The notes beneath the pieces were generated by a model. It worked only from the letters and a program-made list of their open reading frames with translations, searched no databases and was not told where the DNA came from. This document shows, piece by piece, positions 55,712-63,890 of a stretch of DNA of 64,000 bases. Numbering within the stretch: the stretch's first letter is position 1; each line of letters starts with the position of its first letter. The translations under genes and the position numbers were made by a program. The DNA comes from Petroclostridium sp. X23 (lineage in GTDB: Bacteria; Bacillota; Clostridia; SK-Y3), in the NCBI RefSeq assembly GCF_030013905.1, contig NZ_CP124862.1:2483051-2547050 (forward strand). The letters are read 5' to 3'.

Positions 55712-55927
55712 GTCCTATAGTCTTTTTTTGGTGTAGAATTAAGTAGGATTTTGTTATGTTATGGAGAATAATATGGGAAAAGTTGTTCGATTTCTGTCCA
55801 AGGAGAATTTTCAATTGAAATAAACAACCTGATGGCTTTCCAGGTTAAATGCCTTTTCAAATGTTTTCAATCCTGTCACCACTATCCCCACCTGCTTATT
55901 TCCCAGTATCTTTCTCACTCAATATAC

Positions 55928-56320
55928 CTAAAGCAACGCCAGCTTTTTCATGGATTCTTCCAGCTTATCCAGATCAATCGGCTTATTTACATAGGCTTCC
56001 AACCCTGTTGTAAAAGCACTCATAACATAACTGGTCTCTCCTAAAGCAGTCGCAACTATAATTTTTACACGTTTTGCCTCTTCAATTCCCCTGACAGCCT
56101 CCAACTCTCGTATTGTTTTTACTGCCTTGATTCCATCTATTTTGGGCATCATTACATCAAGGCATATCAGATCATAGGGTTTTCCCGTATCAAGCCCCAG
56201 GATAAATGCCTCAATTGCTTCAATACCATCTACTGTTACATCACATTCACCATAGAAAGACATAAATTTGGATATAAACTTTCGGCTGGCCAGGTCATCT
56301 TCTGCTATCAGTATTCTCAT
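55928..56320 (-). CDS. stand-alone receiver protein (CheY-like)
   Basis: 130 residues, near-identical to the product at 34076 (LIAEDDLASRKFISKF; LICLDVMMPKIDG; VNKPIDLDK). AAGGAGG precedes the ATG and is shared with the paralogue. It follows the hybrid kinase by 17 bases and is its likely partner. Confidence 0.9.
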   Translation of the reverse strand: MRILIAEDDLASRKFISKFMSFYGECDVTVDGIEAIEAFILGLDTGKPYDLICLDVMMPKIDGIKAVKTIRELEAVRGIEEAKRVKIIVATALGETSYVMSAFTTGLEAYVNKPIDLDKLEESMKKLALL

Positions 56321-56337
56321 TCCGAGTTCCTCCTTGT

Positions 56338-58983
56338 TTACGAAATATTTTCAAACTCGTTCCTTATTCTCGGCATCTCACGTATAATACTTTTCAAATC
56401 CTCACGTCTTGCTGCAAGTTCTATGGTGAAAGCAATTCTTTTCAACTCATCTGCTTGAATACTGGCAGCAAGCTTTTTAAGCATATTAGCTTCTTTCTCT
56501 ATTGTCGGTATTTCGTTGTTATCCAGCGCTTTTTTCATGCTCCGGATATGTTGACCTATCCTTTCGTGCAGATCAATGGTTTCCATTGGATTCATGACCT
56601 TCTCATCCGCCTGTAGTGAGTTTAGGATATCCATCTCCTTTATTTTCTTAGCATACCTGTCAAGCACGGAGAATAGCGCTTCCATCTGCATCGGTTTTGC
56701 CAGATATTCATCCATACCAAGAGACAAAAAGCGCTCTTTATCTCCTTTTAAAGCATATGCGGTCACTGCGACAATCGGGACGTGTTTTGTCCCGCCTTCC
56801 ATCTGCCGGATACGTTGAGTTATTTCAATACCATCCATTTCCGGCATTTGAATATCCATAAAGATAATATCGAATTTCTCCTTCTTAATAATTTCCAGGG
56901 CTTCTTTGCCATTGGATGCAATTTGCATAGTATGCCCCTTATCGGACAGCATCTGCTGAAACACAATCTGGTTTACCTTATCATCTTCTACCAGAAGGAT
57001 CTTCAGGGGAATATTCGGTTTTTTAACCAAGTTCTGATCGACTTCTTTCTTTACAGGTACTTGTCCAACCTTTAGAGGTAACGTAAAGAAAAAAGTACTT
57101 CCTTCTCCCTTTTTGCTTTCTACCCAGATCGTACCTCCCATCATTTCCGCAAGCTGTTTTGAAATTGCCAGCCCAAGGCCTGTTCCACCAAATTTTCTGG
57201 TAATGGAACCATCCACTTGACTAAAGCACCGAAACAGTCGATCTATTTCACTTTTAGCAATCCCAATGCCTGTATCGGACACGCTGAATAAAAGCTCAAA
57301 ACTGTCTAATTTCTTAGAATGCTTTTTTACTGATAATATAATACCCCCATCTTCAGTAAACTTTAATGCATTTCCGATAAGATTATCCAATATCTGTTTT
57401 ATCCTTATGGAATCACCTATTAAATATGTCGGTATTCCTGCCGAAAACTGATAGTCCAGTGAGAGACTCTTTTCGCAGGCTTGAAAAGAGTGCGCTTTTA
57501 TAACATCCTCAACTAATCTAAAAATATTAAAGTCCTCATTGTCAATGATCAACTTCCCTGCTTCCATTTTTGAAAAGTCAAGGATATCATTGATTATCTT
57601 CAGCAGTGAGTCGGCACAGGATTTCGCTATTTTTAGATTATCCCTGTGTCTATTATCGAGATCTGACATTAATGTCAAATTGAGCATTCCAAGCATTCCA
57701 TTCAAGGGAGTACGAATTTCGTGGCTCATATTTGCAAGGAATTCACTCTTTGCCCTATTTGCGCTCTCTGCAGTTTCTTTTGTTTTCTCTAATTGCTTTT
57801 CAGCAGCTTTTTGATCTGTTATGTCAAAGGCCAAAGCTATATACCCGTCAAAACTACCCTCCATATTATAGAACGGTCTGCTCATATTTAATACCCAACG
57901 ATACTCTCCACTTAAATGTTGCAGCCGCATTTCTACGTTATATGGCTTTCGCTCCCTAAATGCCTCATAATATTTAGCCCTCGCCTTACTAATATCCTCG
58001 GGATGAATAAAGTTTATCCATCCTCCTTGAAGACCTTTTTCTACTGGTACGCCCGTGAACTCTGTCCATTGCCTGTTTATATAACTACATTGATTGTCCA
58101 GCCCAATCCTCCATACGATTGCAGGAAAGCATTCCAATATACTTAAGTAGTAATCTCTTGCTTTCTGAACGTTTTCTTCATTCCGTTTCTGTCCTGTAAT
58201 GTCATCAATGACTATCATAACCTGTTTTTCCCCAAATACAGCAACGGGTACAAAGTTAATTTTATACCATGGCTTTTGAATTTTCCCGTTAACCATTAAG
58301 GTTTGCTGAATAATTACATCATTGAGAGGTTCCCCTGACTGCAGAACCTGCCTTACTGATTTTCTAAGATCGCAAAGTGCACATTTTTCAGCTTCCCCGC
58401 ATCTTTTTTCAAAGCTATTTAAACAACCGATCCCGGACCCTAATCTCGGCTCGAAAATTCCTCCATAACCACTTCCCGTCATTTTAACAAAAGCAGGATT
58501 CACCTGCTTAATAACTATGTTTCTGTCAACTATGGCCATTCCCAATGGACTTGACTCAAAATGGATCTTTAAATTGTTTCGTTCTTGGCAAAGTTCCTCC
58601 TCTATCATTTTAATCCGGGTAATATCGCGAAAAATTATAATAATACCCGTAACATTCTGCTCGGAATTCCTTATAGGTGAACAATTGGCTGATATAAATT
58701 TTTTTATCCCGCTTCTTGAAATTAGAACGGTATGATTGTGAAGTCCGACAGCTGTTCCAGCATCCAAAGCCATAGCAATTGGGCTTTCTACAGCTTCCCC
58801 AGTATTGACATTTACTACTGAAAACACCTTGTCAAAATCCATTCCAATAGCTGTTCGTGATGACCATTCCGTTAACTCCTCGGCAGCAGCGTTCATAAAA
58901 GTTATTACCCCCTCCGAATCGGTAATGGTCACACCTTCTCCTATACAAGTAAGTACCTCTATAGTGTTTAATTCGTTCATCAT
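56338..58983 (-). CDS. soluble hybrid histidine kinase with three PAS domains
   Basis: About 881 residues from an ATG at 58983 or 58980 (GAGGGTG upstream). Order: PAS (about 5-125), second PAS with a Cys-rich insert (CLNSFEKRC…CALCDLR), third PAS/PAC ending DITDQK, HisKA (MSHEIRTPLNGM), HATPase (GNALKFTE, DTGIGI, GGTGLGLAI), receiver (LVEDDKVN; IIFMDIQMPEMDG; AKPMQ) and a C-terminal HPt-like helix bundle. In the last, the expected HxxKG reads NMLKK, so the phospho-His is missing. First gene of the TetR-controlled unit; no membrane segment, so it senses a cytoplasmic signal. Confidence 0.88.
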   Translation of the reverse strand: MMNELNTIEVLTCIGEGVTITDSEGVITFMNAAAEELTEWSSRTAIGMDFDKVFSVVNVNTGEAVESPIAMALDAGTAVGLHNHTVLISRSGIKKFISANCSPIRNSEQNVTGIIIIFRDITRIKMIEEELCQERNNLKIHFESSPLGMAIVDRNIVIKQVNPAFVKMTGSGYGGIFEPRLGSGIGCLNSFEKRCGEAEKCALCDLRKSVRQVLQSGEPLNDVIIQQTLMVNGKIQKPWYKINFVPVAVFGEKQVMIVIDDITGQKRNEENVQKARDYYLSILECFPAIVWRIGLDNQCSYINRQWTEFTGVPVEKGLQGGWINFIHPEDISKARAKYYEAFRERKPYNVEMRLQHLSGEYRWVLNMSRPFYNMEGSFDGYIALAFDITDQKAAEKQLEKTKETAESANRAKSEFLANMSHEIRTPLNGMLGMLNLTLMSDLDNRHRDNLKIAKSCADSLLKIINDILDFSKMEAGKLIIDNEDFNIFRLVEDVIKAHSFQACEKSLSLDYQFSAGIPTYLIGDSIRIKQILDNLIGNALKFTEDGGIILSVKKHSKKLDSFELLFSVSDTGIGIAKSEIDRLFRCFSQVDGSITRKFGGTGLGLAISKQLAEMMGGTIWVESKKGEGSTFFFTLPLKVGQVPVKKEVDQNLVKKPNIPLKILLVEDDKVNQIVFQQMLSDKGHTMQIASNGKEALEIIKKEKFDIIFMDIQMPEMDGIEITQRIRQMEGGTKHVPIVAVTAYALKGDKERFLSLGMDEYLAKPMQMEALFSVLDRYAKKIKEMDILNSLQADEKVMNPMETIDLHERIGQHIRSMKKALDNNEIPTIEKEANMLKKLAASIQADELKRIAFTIELAARREDLKSIIREMPRIRNEFENIS

Positions 58984-59054
58984 TTTCACCCTCTTATCCT
59001 CTATTCCTCGGGTATGTTCACTTACATTTGAATCACCAAAAACCCAATATATGA

Positions 59055-59633
59055 TTAGCAAGTCTCCATTATATAGTTTTGAGCTGTAAGAATCCTTTCC
59101 TTGAGCGGAAAGCTATACTTTCTTATTCTCCATTTCAAGGTGATTGCTCTGAAAGTACCAAGAATGATATCAGAAAGGCTTTCACTATCGACGTTAGGTC
59201 TAATTTCGCCATCCTTTATTCCCCTCTCAATGAGATATGTGATAAGATTGGAGCGCAATTCAAATATCTCTATGATTCTATGTGCAATTCCCGCCTCATT
59301 TTTCAGTACCTCATAGGATTGTAAAATAGAAGTCATGGCAGGGTAGCTTTCATAGTATTCGGCAAACCTTGTGATAAAATATGTAATACTGTCTTTGGCA
59401 GAAAACCTGTTCATTTCAATGGTCTGCTTAATATCAACGTCAAACATGGAATAATAGTCCAAAACAGCTAGAATAATCTCCTTTTTGCTGCGATAATGCT
59501 TGTATAAAGTCCCCTCAGCAATCTCCTGTCTTTTAGCTATTTCCCTTGTTGACAGACCTTGAAAACCCAATTCGTCAATAATTTCTATTGCAGTAAGGAT
59601 GATTCCCTCTTTCCGCTTTATGTAGAAGCTCAT
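59055..59633 (-). CDS. TetR-family transcriptional regulator
   Basis: 192 residues from the ATG at 59633, which has GGGGG 5 bases upstream; the longer frame crosses the promoter. N-terminal HTH: KRKEGIILTAIEIIDELGF, then STREIAKRQEIAEGTLYKHYRSKKEIIL. The C-terminal domain is the usual TetR helical ligand pocket. It lies 71 bases upstream of the hybrid kinase. An inverted repeat between its promoter and its start points to autorepression. Confidence 0.9.
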   Translation of the reverse strand: MSFYIKRKEGIILTAIEIIDELGFQGLSTREIAKRQEIAEGTLYKHYRSKKEIILAVLDYYSMFDVDIKQTIEMNRFSAKDSITYFITRFAEYYESYPAMTSILQSYEVLKNEAGIAHRIIEIFELRSNLITYLIERGIKDGEIRPNVDSESLSDIILGTFRAITLKWRIRKYSFPLKERILTAQNYIMETC

Positions 59634-59652
59634 ATTAACCCCCGGCATCCGG

Positions 59653-59714
59653 GCGAGTAACCACTCACCTAGTCTTTTTGTATTAATTGTATATATGCAA
59701 CTATCCCTTGTCAA
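59653..59714 (-). promoter_or_regulatory. promoter and operator of the TetR / hybrid-kinase unit
   Basis: TTGACA (59709-59714), 17 bases, TACAAT (59686-59691), then the inverted repeat GTGAGTGGTTACTCGC (59653-59668) between the likely transcription start and the ATG. The same operator form is found at 55647-55662. Confidence 0.75.
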
Positions 59715-59799
59715 GTATTGCACTGTCAGCTTATAGACATTATAATAACTAAGGTTAGCTACTGAAGCTGCCGGATGTTCACCTTTATACTTTAATGCT

Positions 59800-60261
59800 T
59801 TAAGCATTTCGGGTTAATAATTTAGGCCTTTCCTCATAAAAATTAGCAAGAACCACCTTGTTTCTTCCCTTGAGTTTCGCATTATATAAAGCTGCATCTG
59901 CCTGCTCCTTCAAATTGCTCAAGTCCAGGGTTGTGTCAGGATAACTTGATACACCTATTGATAAAGTAATCTTAAGCTGTTGTCCTGATCTCAGTATAAA
60001 CACATGTTTTTCAATCGTTGTTCTTACACGTTCAGCCACTTCTATTGCCTGGTTAGCCGGGCAATCAAAAAGTATTACGGAAAACTCCTCTCCCCCGTTT
60101 CTGAAACAACATCAAAGTTCCTGCATGTTTTCTTCAATAGGTTTGCTAATTCTTTTAAAATATTATCTCTTTCAACAGCTAACTGTCCGGTATTGATCGG
60201 TTTTGATGCAACAGCATCACAGCCGATTTCAAAAGCTTTTTGCACATACATATGATAGGCG
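59800..60261 (-). pseudogene. broken REC-GGDEF diguanylate cyclase gene
   Basis: The downstream frame reads RNGGEEF…VAERVRTTIE…TLSIGVSSYP…ADAALYNAKLKGRN, the C-terminal half of a GGDEF domain with an intact GGEEF. Upstream, in another frame, is the tail of a receiver domain (TAYHMYVQKAFEIGCDA, SKPIN) fused to GGDEF helix sequence (ERDNILKELANLLKKTCRNF). A frameshift near 60105 and an internal deletion between the two domains make the gene non-functional. Confidence 0.7.
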
Positions 60262-60498
60262 GTTCCGGTACATAGTGATTAATTGTTCTTAGGAGGAAGG
60301 GATGCAAAAGATTATTTGCGCTCATGAGCTTAAGCACGACAGGCTCCATCAGCACTATGCAAAATATACTCCTCTGAATGATTATTCTCTTTTTGTATAA
60401 AAGACGTATCTTTCCCTGTACGTGTTTTCAGATAAATAGATATCAATGTTACCAGCAGCACTAAGTTCATAGTTGTCCGCACGGATTATATCATCAAG

Positions 60499-60977
60499 CT
60501 TGGGGAGAGGAGTGGAAAGAAGACCGATATGAAGGATGCCGAATGGATTGCTACATTACTACGCGCAGGTCTTCTTAATGGAAGTTTTATTCCTTCTAGC
60601 GATATACGGGAACTTAGAGATTTAACTCGTTACCGTAAATGCATCGTTGAAGAAGTTTGCAGCCATAAAAATCGAGTAGAAAAGCATTTACAATCCTGTG
60701 GATTTAAGCTTTCGACATTTCTAGAGTATCAGGTTGAGCAATTGTTAACCATTTGGCAATTCGTGGAAACATAACACCCGAAGCTGTAGATACTTATGTT
60801 CAAAAGCAAGCAAGAAAAATTCTTGTCATAATCTACAATATGTTAAAACATGATACAGATTACGATGATGTACATTTTGAACAAGTAAGAAGCAAGCAGC
60901 GATCTAATCGGATTCGAAGGATTATTGCTGAAGCTCATAAGTTAGGCTTGGAGGTGTTAACACCTCTGAGCCACTAA
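60499..60977 (+). mobile_element. IS110-family transposase remnant
   Basis: The first frame reads GKKTDMKDAEWIATLLRAGL…SFIPS…RELRDLTRYR, the conserved middle of IS110-type transposases. A second frame (60753-60977) carries the C-terminal end (KILVIIYNMLKHDTDYDD…RRIIAEAHKLG). The catalytic C-terminal Ser domain between them is largely missing and the frames do not join, so the element is dead. 60262-60498 shows no gene beyond a 32-codon frame near 60302. Confidence 0.75.
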
Positions 60978-60983
60978 CAAGGC

Positions 60984-61255
60984 TTACTTGTATTGAAATA
61001 TATGGCAATACGTCCGGTTATTTTTTTCCTTCGCCAGAACTGGATTCTTTTTTTGATCTATATTTCCTGACTGCTTAACGGTTTCTATTTCGGCCGTATT
61101 TCCATACGGCCCTACAGCATGTTGCTTGTTAATAATCAATATTCCATGAAATGCTTCGGCAATACAACAAATTTATTAATCCTTATTTCCTTTTGTATTT
61201 CTGCTGATTTTAGCCATTTATTTTGTACAATCTGCCCAAATTCATTTAACATCAT
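60984..61255 (-). mobile_element. REP-associated (Y1-type) tyrosine transposase remnant
   Basis: One frame reads MMLNEFGQIVQNKWLKSAEIQ…INKFVVLPKHF, matching the 'LNE.G.IV…W…FV.MPNHFHGII' block of RAYT proteins; after a one-base shift it continues GILIINKQHAVGPYGN to a stop at 60984. Both ends of the protein are absent. A GGCCGTAT…ATACGGCC hairpin (61092-61111) lies inside. Confidence 0.6.
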
Positions 61256-61454
61256 TTCTCCATCCAGCAGCTTTTTTTAGCTTCTCAAATGCCTGAACGA
61301 ATTCCTCTTGCTTTTGTTTGTCTGCCTTAGCAAGTACATAGGGTGGTCGAGTATATGAAAGTCCCATGCGGTCTAGCTCTAGCATTTTGGTTATTCCACG
61401 GATAGAATAATTATACCCGTATTCACGCTTAATGTATCTACCAATAAGTCCCAC
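61242..61454 (-). mobile_element. IS630-family transposase N-terminal fragment
   Basis: About 70 codons: YIKREYGYNYSIRGITKML…GLSYTRP and YVLAKADKQKQEEFVQAF, the second winged-helix region of IS630-type transposases. It has no start region and no DDE domain. It abuts the terminator of the tRNA-Cys gene. Confidence 0.65.
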
Positions 61455-61473
61455 AGAATTTAACTAAAACAAA

Positions 61474-61511
61474 AATCCTCAAAAGCTTTAAAGTTAAGCC
61501 TTTTGAGGATT
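61474..61511 (-). terminator. terminator of the tRNA operon
   Basis: Perfect 12-bp stem (AATCCTCAAAAG / CTTTTGAGGATT) followed on the minus strand by TTTTTGTTTT. Confidence 0.8.
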
Positions 61512-61515
61512 TTCT

Positions 61516-61592
<77 letters not shown>

Positions 61593-61780
61593 ATATTATA
61601 TCATTTAGCCTTAACTATTATAAATGAATACCGTTAATTTGTCAATCCTATTCATTTATATTTCATTAAGTTAAACAATATTACAATATTTATTTTTTAC
61701 AAGTCTCTATAGTAATCAAATACTATAGTGTTATTTCAAAAAAATAAAAGACAGCAACTTGCGTCTCTTATTTTTTTGGA

Positions 61781-61855
61781 TGGAGCGGAAGACGAGATTC
61801 GAACTCGCGACGTTCACCTTGGCAAGGTGACGCTCTACCACTGAGCCACTCCCGC
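61781..61855 (-). tRNA. tRNA-Gly (GCC)
   Basis: Acceptor GCGGGAG / CTTCCGC, anticodon loop TTGCCAA giving GCC, encoded CCA. Confidence 0.95.
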
Positions 61856-61904
61856 ACATCTAATTAACACTCAGTAATTAACAATAATACCTTATTAATT
61901 ACAA

Positions 61905-61981
61905 TGGTGCCTCCGGGCGGAATCGAACCACCGACACGGGGATTTTCAGTCCCCTGCTCTACCGACTGAGCTACAGAGGCA
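61905..61981 (-). tRNA. tRNA-Phe (GAA)
   Basis: Acceptor TGCCTCT / GGAGGCA, anticodon loop CTGAAAA giving GAA, encoded CCA. Confidence 0.95.
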
Positions 61982-61985
61982 TATA

Positions 61986-62062
61986 TGGCGACCCGGAAGG
62001 GGCTCGAACCCTCGACCTCCAGCGTGACAGGCTGGCATTCTAACCAACTGAACTACCGGGCC
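61986..62062 (-). tRNA. tRNA-Asp (GTC)
   Basis: Acceptor GGCCCGG / CCGGGTC, anticodon loop CTGTCAC giving GTC, encoded CCA. Four bases separate it from tRNA-Phe. Confidence 0.95.
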
Positions 62063-62074
62063 ACTTAATAGTAA

Positions 62075-62150
62075 TAACTAGTAGTGAATAGTTAATAGTT
62101 TTTAGTAATTATGACCGATAGTATATAATTATTCACTATTAATTATTCAT
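62075..62150. repeat. AT-rich inverted repeat
   Basis: TGAATAGTTAATAG and the complement of TGAATAATTAATAG flank the spacer between tRNA-Asp and tRNA-Val; possibly a small dispersed element. Confidence 0.4.
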
Positions 62151-62156
62151 TGAATT

Positions 62157-62232
62157 TGGTGGGCACAATAGGGCTCGAACCTATGACCCCCTGCTTGTAA
62201 GGCAGGTGCTCTCCCAGCTGAGCTATGCGCCC
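62157..62232 (-). tRNA. tRNA-Val (TAC)
   Basis: Acceptor GGGCGCA / TGTGCCC, anticodon loop CTTACAA giving TAC, encoded CCA. First gene of the tRNA operon. Confidence 0.95.
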
Positions 62233-62270
62233 TCACCAATTATCAGGTGTCGTGTTTAGCGACAGATATT

Positions 62271-62299
62271 AGTATACAAAATTCCTAGCATAAAGTCAA
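62271..62299 (-). promoter_or_regulatory. promoter of the five-gene tRNA operon
   Basis: TTGACT (62294-62299), 17 bases, TATACT (62271-62276), about 40 bases before tRNA-Val. Near-consensus sigma-A promoter. 62300-62431 shows nothing else. Confidence 0.75.
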
Positions 62300-62431
62300 C
62301 ACCTTATAATGTGGTTTTCAGCTTTTATAATTAATTGCACACACCATTCTCTATTTATCTCTTCTTTACTAACTATATCTCTTTAAACCACATACGTTAA
62401 ATTCATCCTCTAACTCCTGCTTATAACTCAT

Positions 62432-63328
62432 TTACTCCACATTCTGAGCACCCTGGCTTTTACTTAACAATTCCACCAACTGCTCTTTATCGAAATGGTA
62501 TATTTCATTGCAGAAATGGCAAGTCAGCTCTGCTTGTCCTTGTTCACTGATGATATCCTCCAGCTCTTTTTTTCCTAAACTGATTAGTGCTCTCTCAATT
62601 CTATGCCTGGAACAGTCACATTGATACCGTGTTTCAATCCTGTCGGTTATATTCCATTCAAAGTCCTTAAGCAGCGTATCTAATATATCTTCAGGACGCA
62701 TTCCTTCTGAAATCATGGTAGTTACCGGTGAAATCTGTGATATCACTTGTTCTATCTTGTCCGCAGCTTTATCGTCTGCCTCCGGCATTAATTGTATAAT
62801 GAAACCTCCTGATGCTTTTATAGATAAATCAACATCTACCAATACACCAAGTGCAACAGCGGAAGGGATTTGCTCGGACCTCGCATAATATAGCGTCAGA
62901 TCCTCTGCAATTTCACCGGTAGCAAGAGGCACATGGCCTACATAGGGCTCCTTCAAACCCAAATCACGAATAACGGTAATACTTCCTTTTCCTATTGCAC
63001 CTGAGACATCAAGTTTTCCATTTGGCTTTAAGGGAAGTTCGACTTGCGGCTGATACACATATCCTTTGACACTCGCATTTGCATCTGCAACCGCTACAAC
63101 ACCTCTAAGGGGGCCATCACCTTTTATCTGGATAGTGAGTGTATCTTTCTCCCCTTTAAACATTGTACTCATCATTGCAGCAGCTGTAAGCGTCCTGCCC
63201 AGTGCTGCAGAAGCAATAGGATTTGTCTGGTGTATCTTGTGTGCTTGATTTACCATATCGGTTGTAACTGCTGCAAAAGCTCTGACACCACCATCACTTG
63301 ACAGGGCTCTAACAATATAGTCTGACAT
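62432..63328 (-). CDS. hslO: Hsp33 redox-regulated chaperone
   Basis: 298 residues from the ATG at 63328 (AAGGAGG 7 bases upstream). Full-length Hsp33: N-terminal 'RALS.DG.VRAFAA', central substrate domain, and the redox zinc centre CDC…CHFC near residues 235-270. On oxidation the zinc is lost and the protein becomes a holdase. Cytoplasmic. Placed next to the tRNA operon. Confidence 0.95.
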   Translation of the reverse strand: MSDYIVRALSSDGGVRAFAAVTTDMVNQAHKIHQTNPIASAALGRTLTAAAMMSTMFKGEKDTLTIQIKGDGPLRGVVAVADANASVKGYVYQPQVELPLKPNGKLDVSGAIGKGSITVIRDLGLKEPYVGHVPLATGEIAEDLTLYYARSEQIPSAVALGVLVDVDLSIKASGGFIIQLMPEADDKAADKIEQVISQISPVTTMISEGMRPEDILDTLLKDFEWNITDRIETRYQCDCSRHRIERALISLGKKELEDIISEQGQAELTCHFCNEIYHFDKEQLVELLSKSQGAQNVE

Positions 63329-63360
63329 ATTCATTCCTCCTTAATTTAGTGGGGAGTGGG

Positions 63361-63489
63361 TAGTGAGGAGTGCGGAGAGAAGGCTGTGCTAGGTCATACA
63401 GCAAGTACCCATTTTCCCACTTATGCAATAAATATTAACAATGTATAATTGTTTTATGCTCCCTACGATCCACTCTCCACTCCTCACTA
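63361..63489. repeat. intergenic inverted repeat
   Basis: TAGTGAGGAGTG (63361-63372) and its exact complement CACTCCTCACTA (63478-63489), with looser similarity on both sides; looks like a small non-coding dispersed element between hslO and the cold-shock gene. Confidence 0.5.
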
Positions 63490-63500
63490 ACTACATGAAA

Positions 63501-63535
63501 AATCCCCGGCATAATTATTAATTATACAGGGGATT
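63501..63535 (-). terminator. terminator of the cold-shock gene
   Basis: AATCCCC / GGGGATT stem with an AT-rich inner stem, followed on the minus strand by T5. Confidence 0.7.
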
Positions 63536-63599
63536 CTTGGCTACTGCATTTGAATAGTAGAGCTTTCTATATCCGAAACCTTAAAGGTTATTGGCAAAA

Positions 63600-63800
63600 T
63601 TATGCTCTTGTTACGTTAGCAGCTTGAGGACCTTTTGCACCCTCAATCACTTCAAATTGAACTTCCATTCCTTCTTCAAGGGTTTTGTAACCGTCCATTT
63701 CGATTGCTGAAAAATGAACAAATACGTCATTTCCAGATTCGCTCTCAATGAATCCATATCCTTTTTCAGCGTTAAACCATTTTACTTTACCTTTTTGCAT
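63600..63800 (-). CDS. CspA-family cold-shock protein
   Basis: 66 residues, the standard length: [13 protein letters not shown] (RNP1), DVFVHFSAI (RNP2) and the C-terminal GPQAANVTR. Single-stranded nucleic-acid chaperone. AGGAGG lies 9 bases before the ATG, and the leader is about 55 bases with a TGTAG…CTACA inverted repeat. Confidence 0.97.
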   Translation of the reverse strand: MQKGKVKWFNAEKGYGFIESESGNDVFVHFSAIEMDGYKTLEEGMEVQFEVIEGAKGPQAANVTRA

Positions 63801-63861
63801 TGCAAAAAACCTCCTAATAATTTCAAACTGTAGCTACATAGCTATATTAACTACAAGTTAC

Positions 63862-63890
63862 AGTCTACCATATGAGGGTATCTTTGTCAA
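63862..63890 (-). promoter_or_regulatory. promoter of the cold-shock gene
   Basis: TTGACA (63885-63890), 17 bases, TAGACT (63862-63867). The -35 overlaps the stop codon of the upstream methyltransferase-like gene. Confidence 0.7.

Noticed and set aside
26218..59633. Flagellar chemotaxis operon
   Set aside because: No flagellar structural, motor or sigma-D gene is present, and the only MCP is soluble; a swimming role is not supported by the window.
59634..59807. N-terminal extension of the TetR protein at 59055
   Set aside because: The extra codons cross a near-consensus promoter and operator; the start at 59633 has a good ribosome site and matches the family N-terminus.
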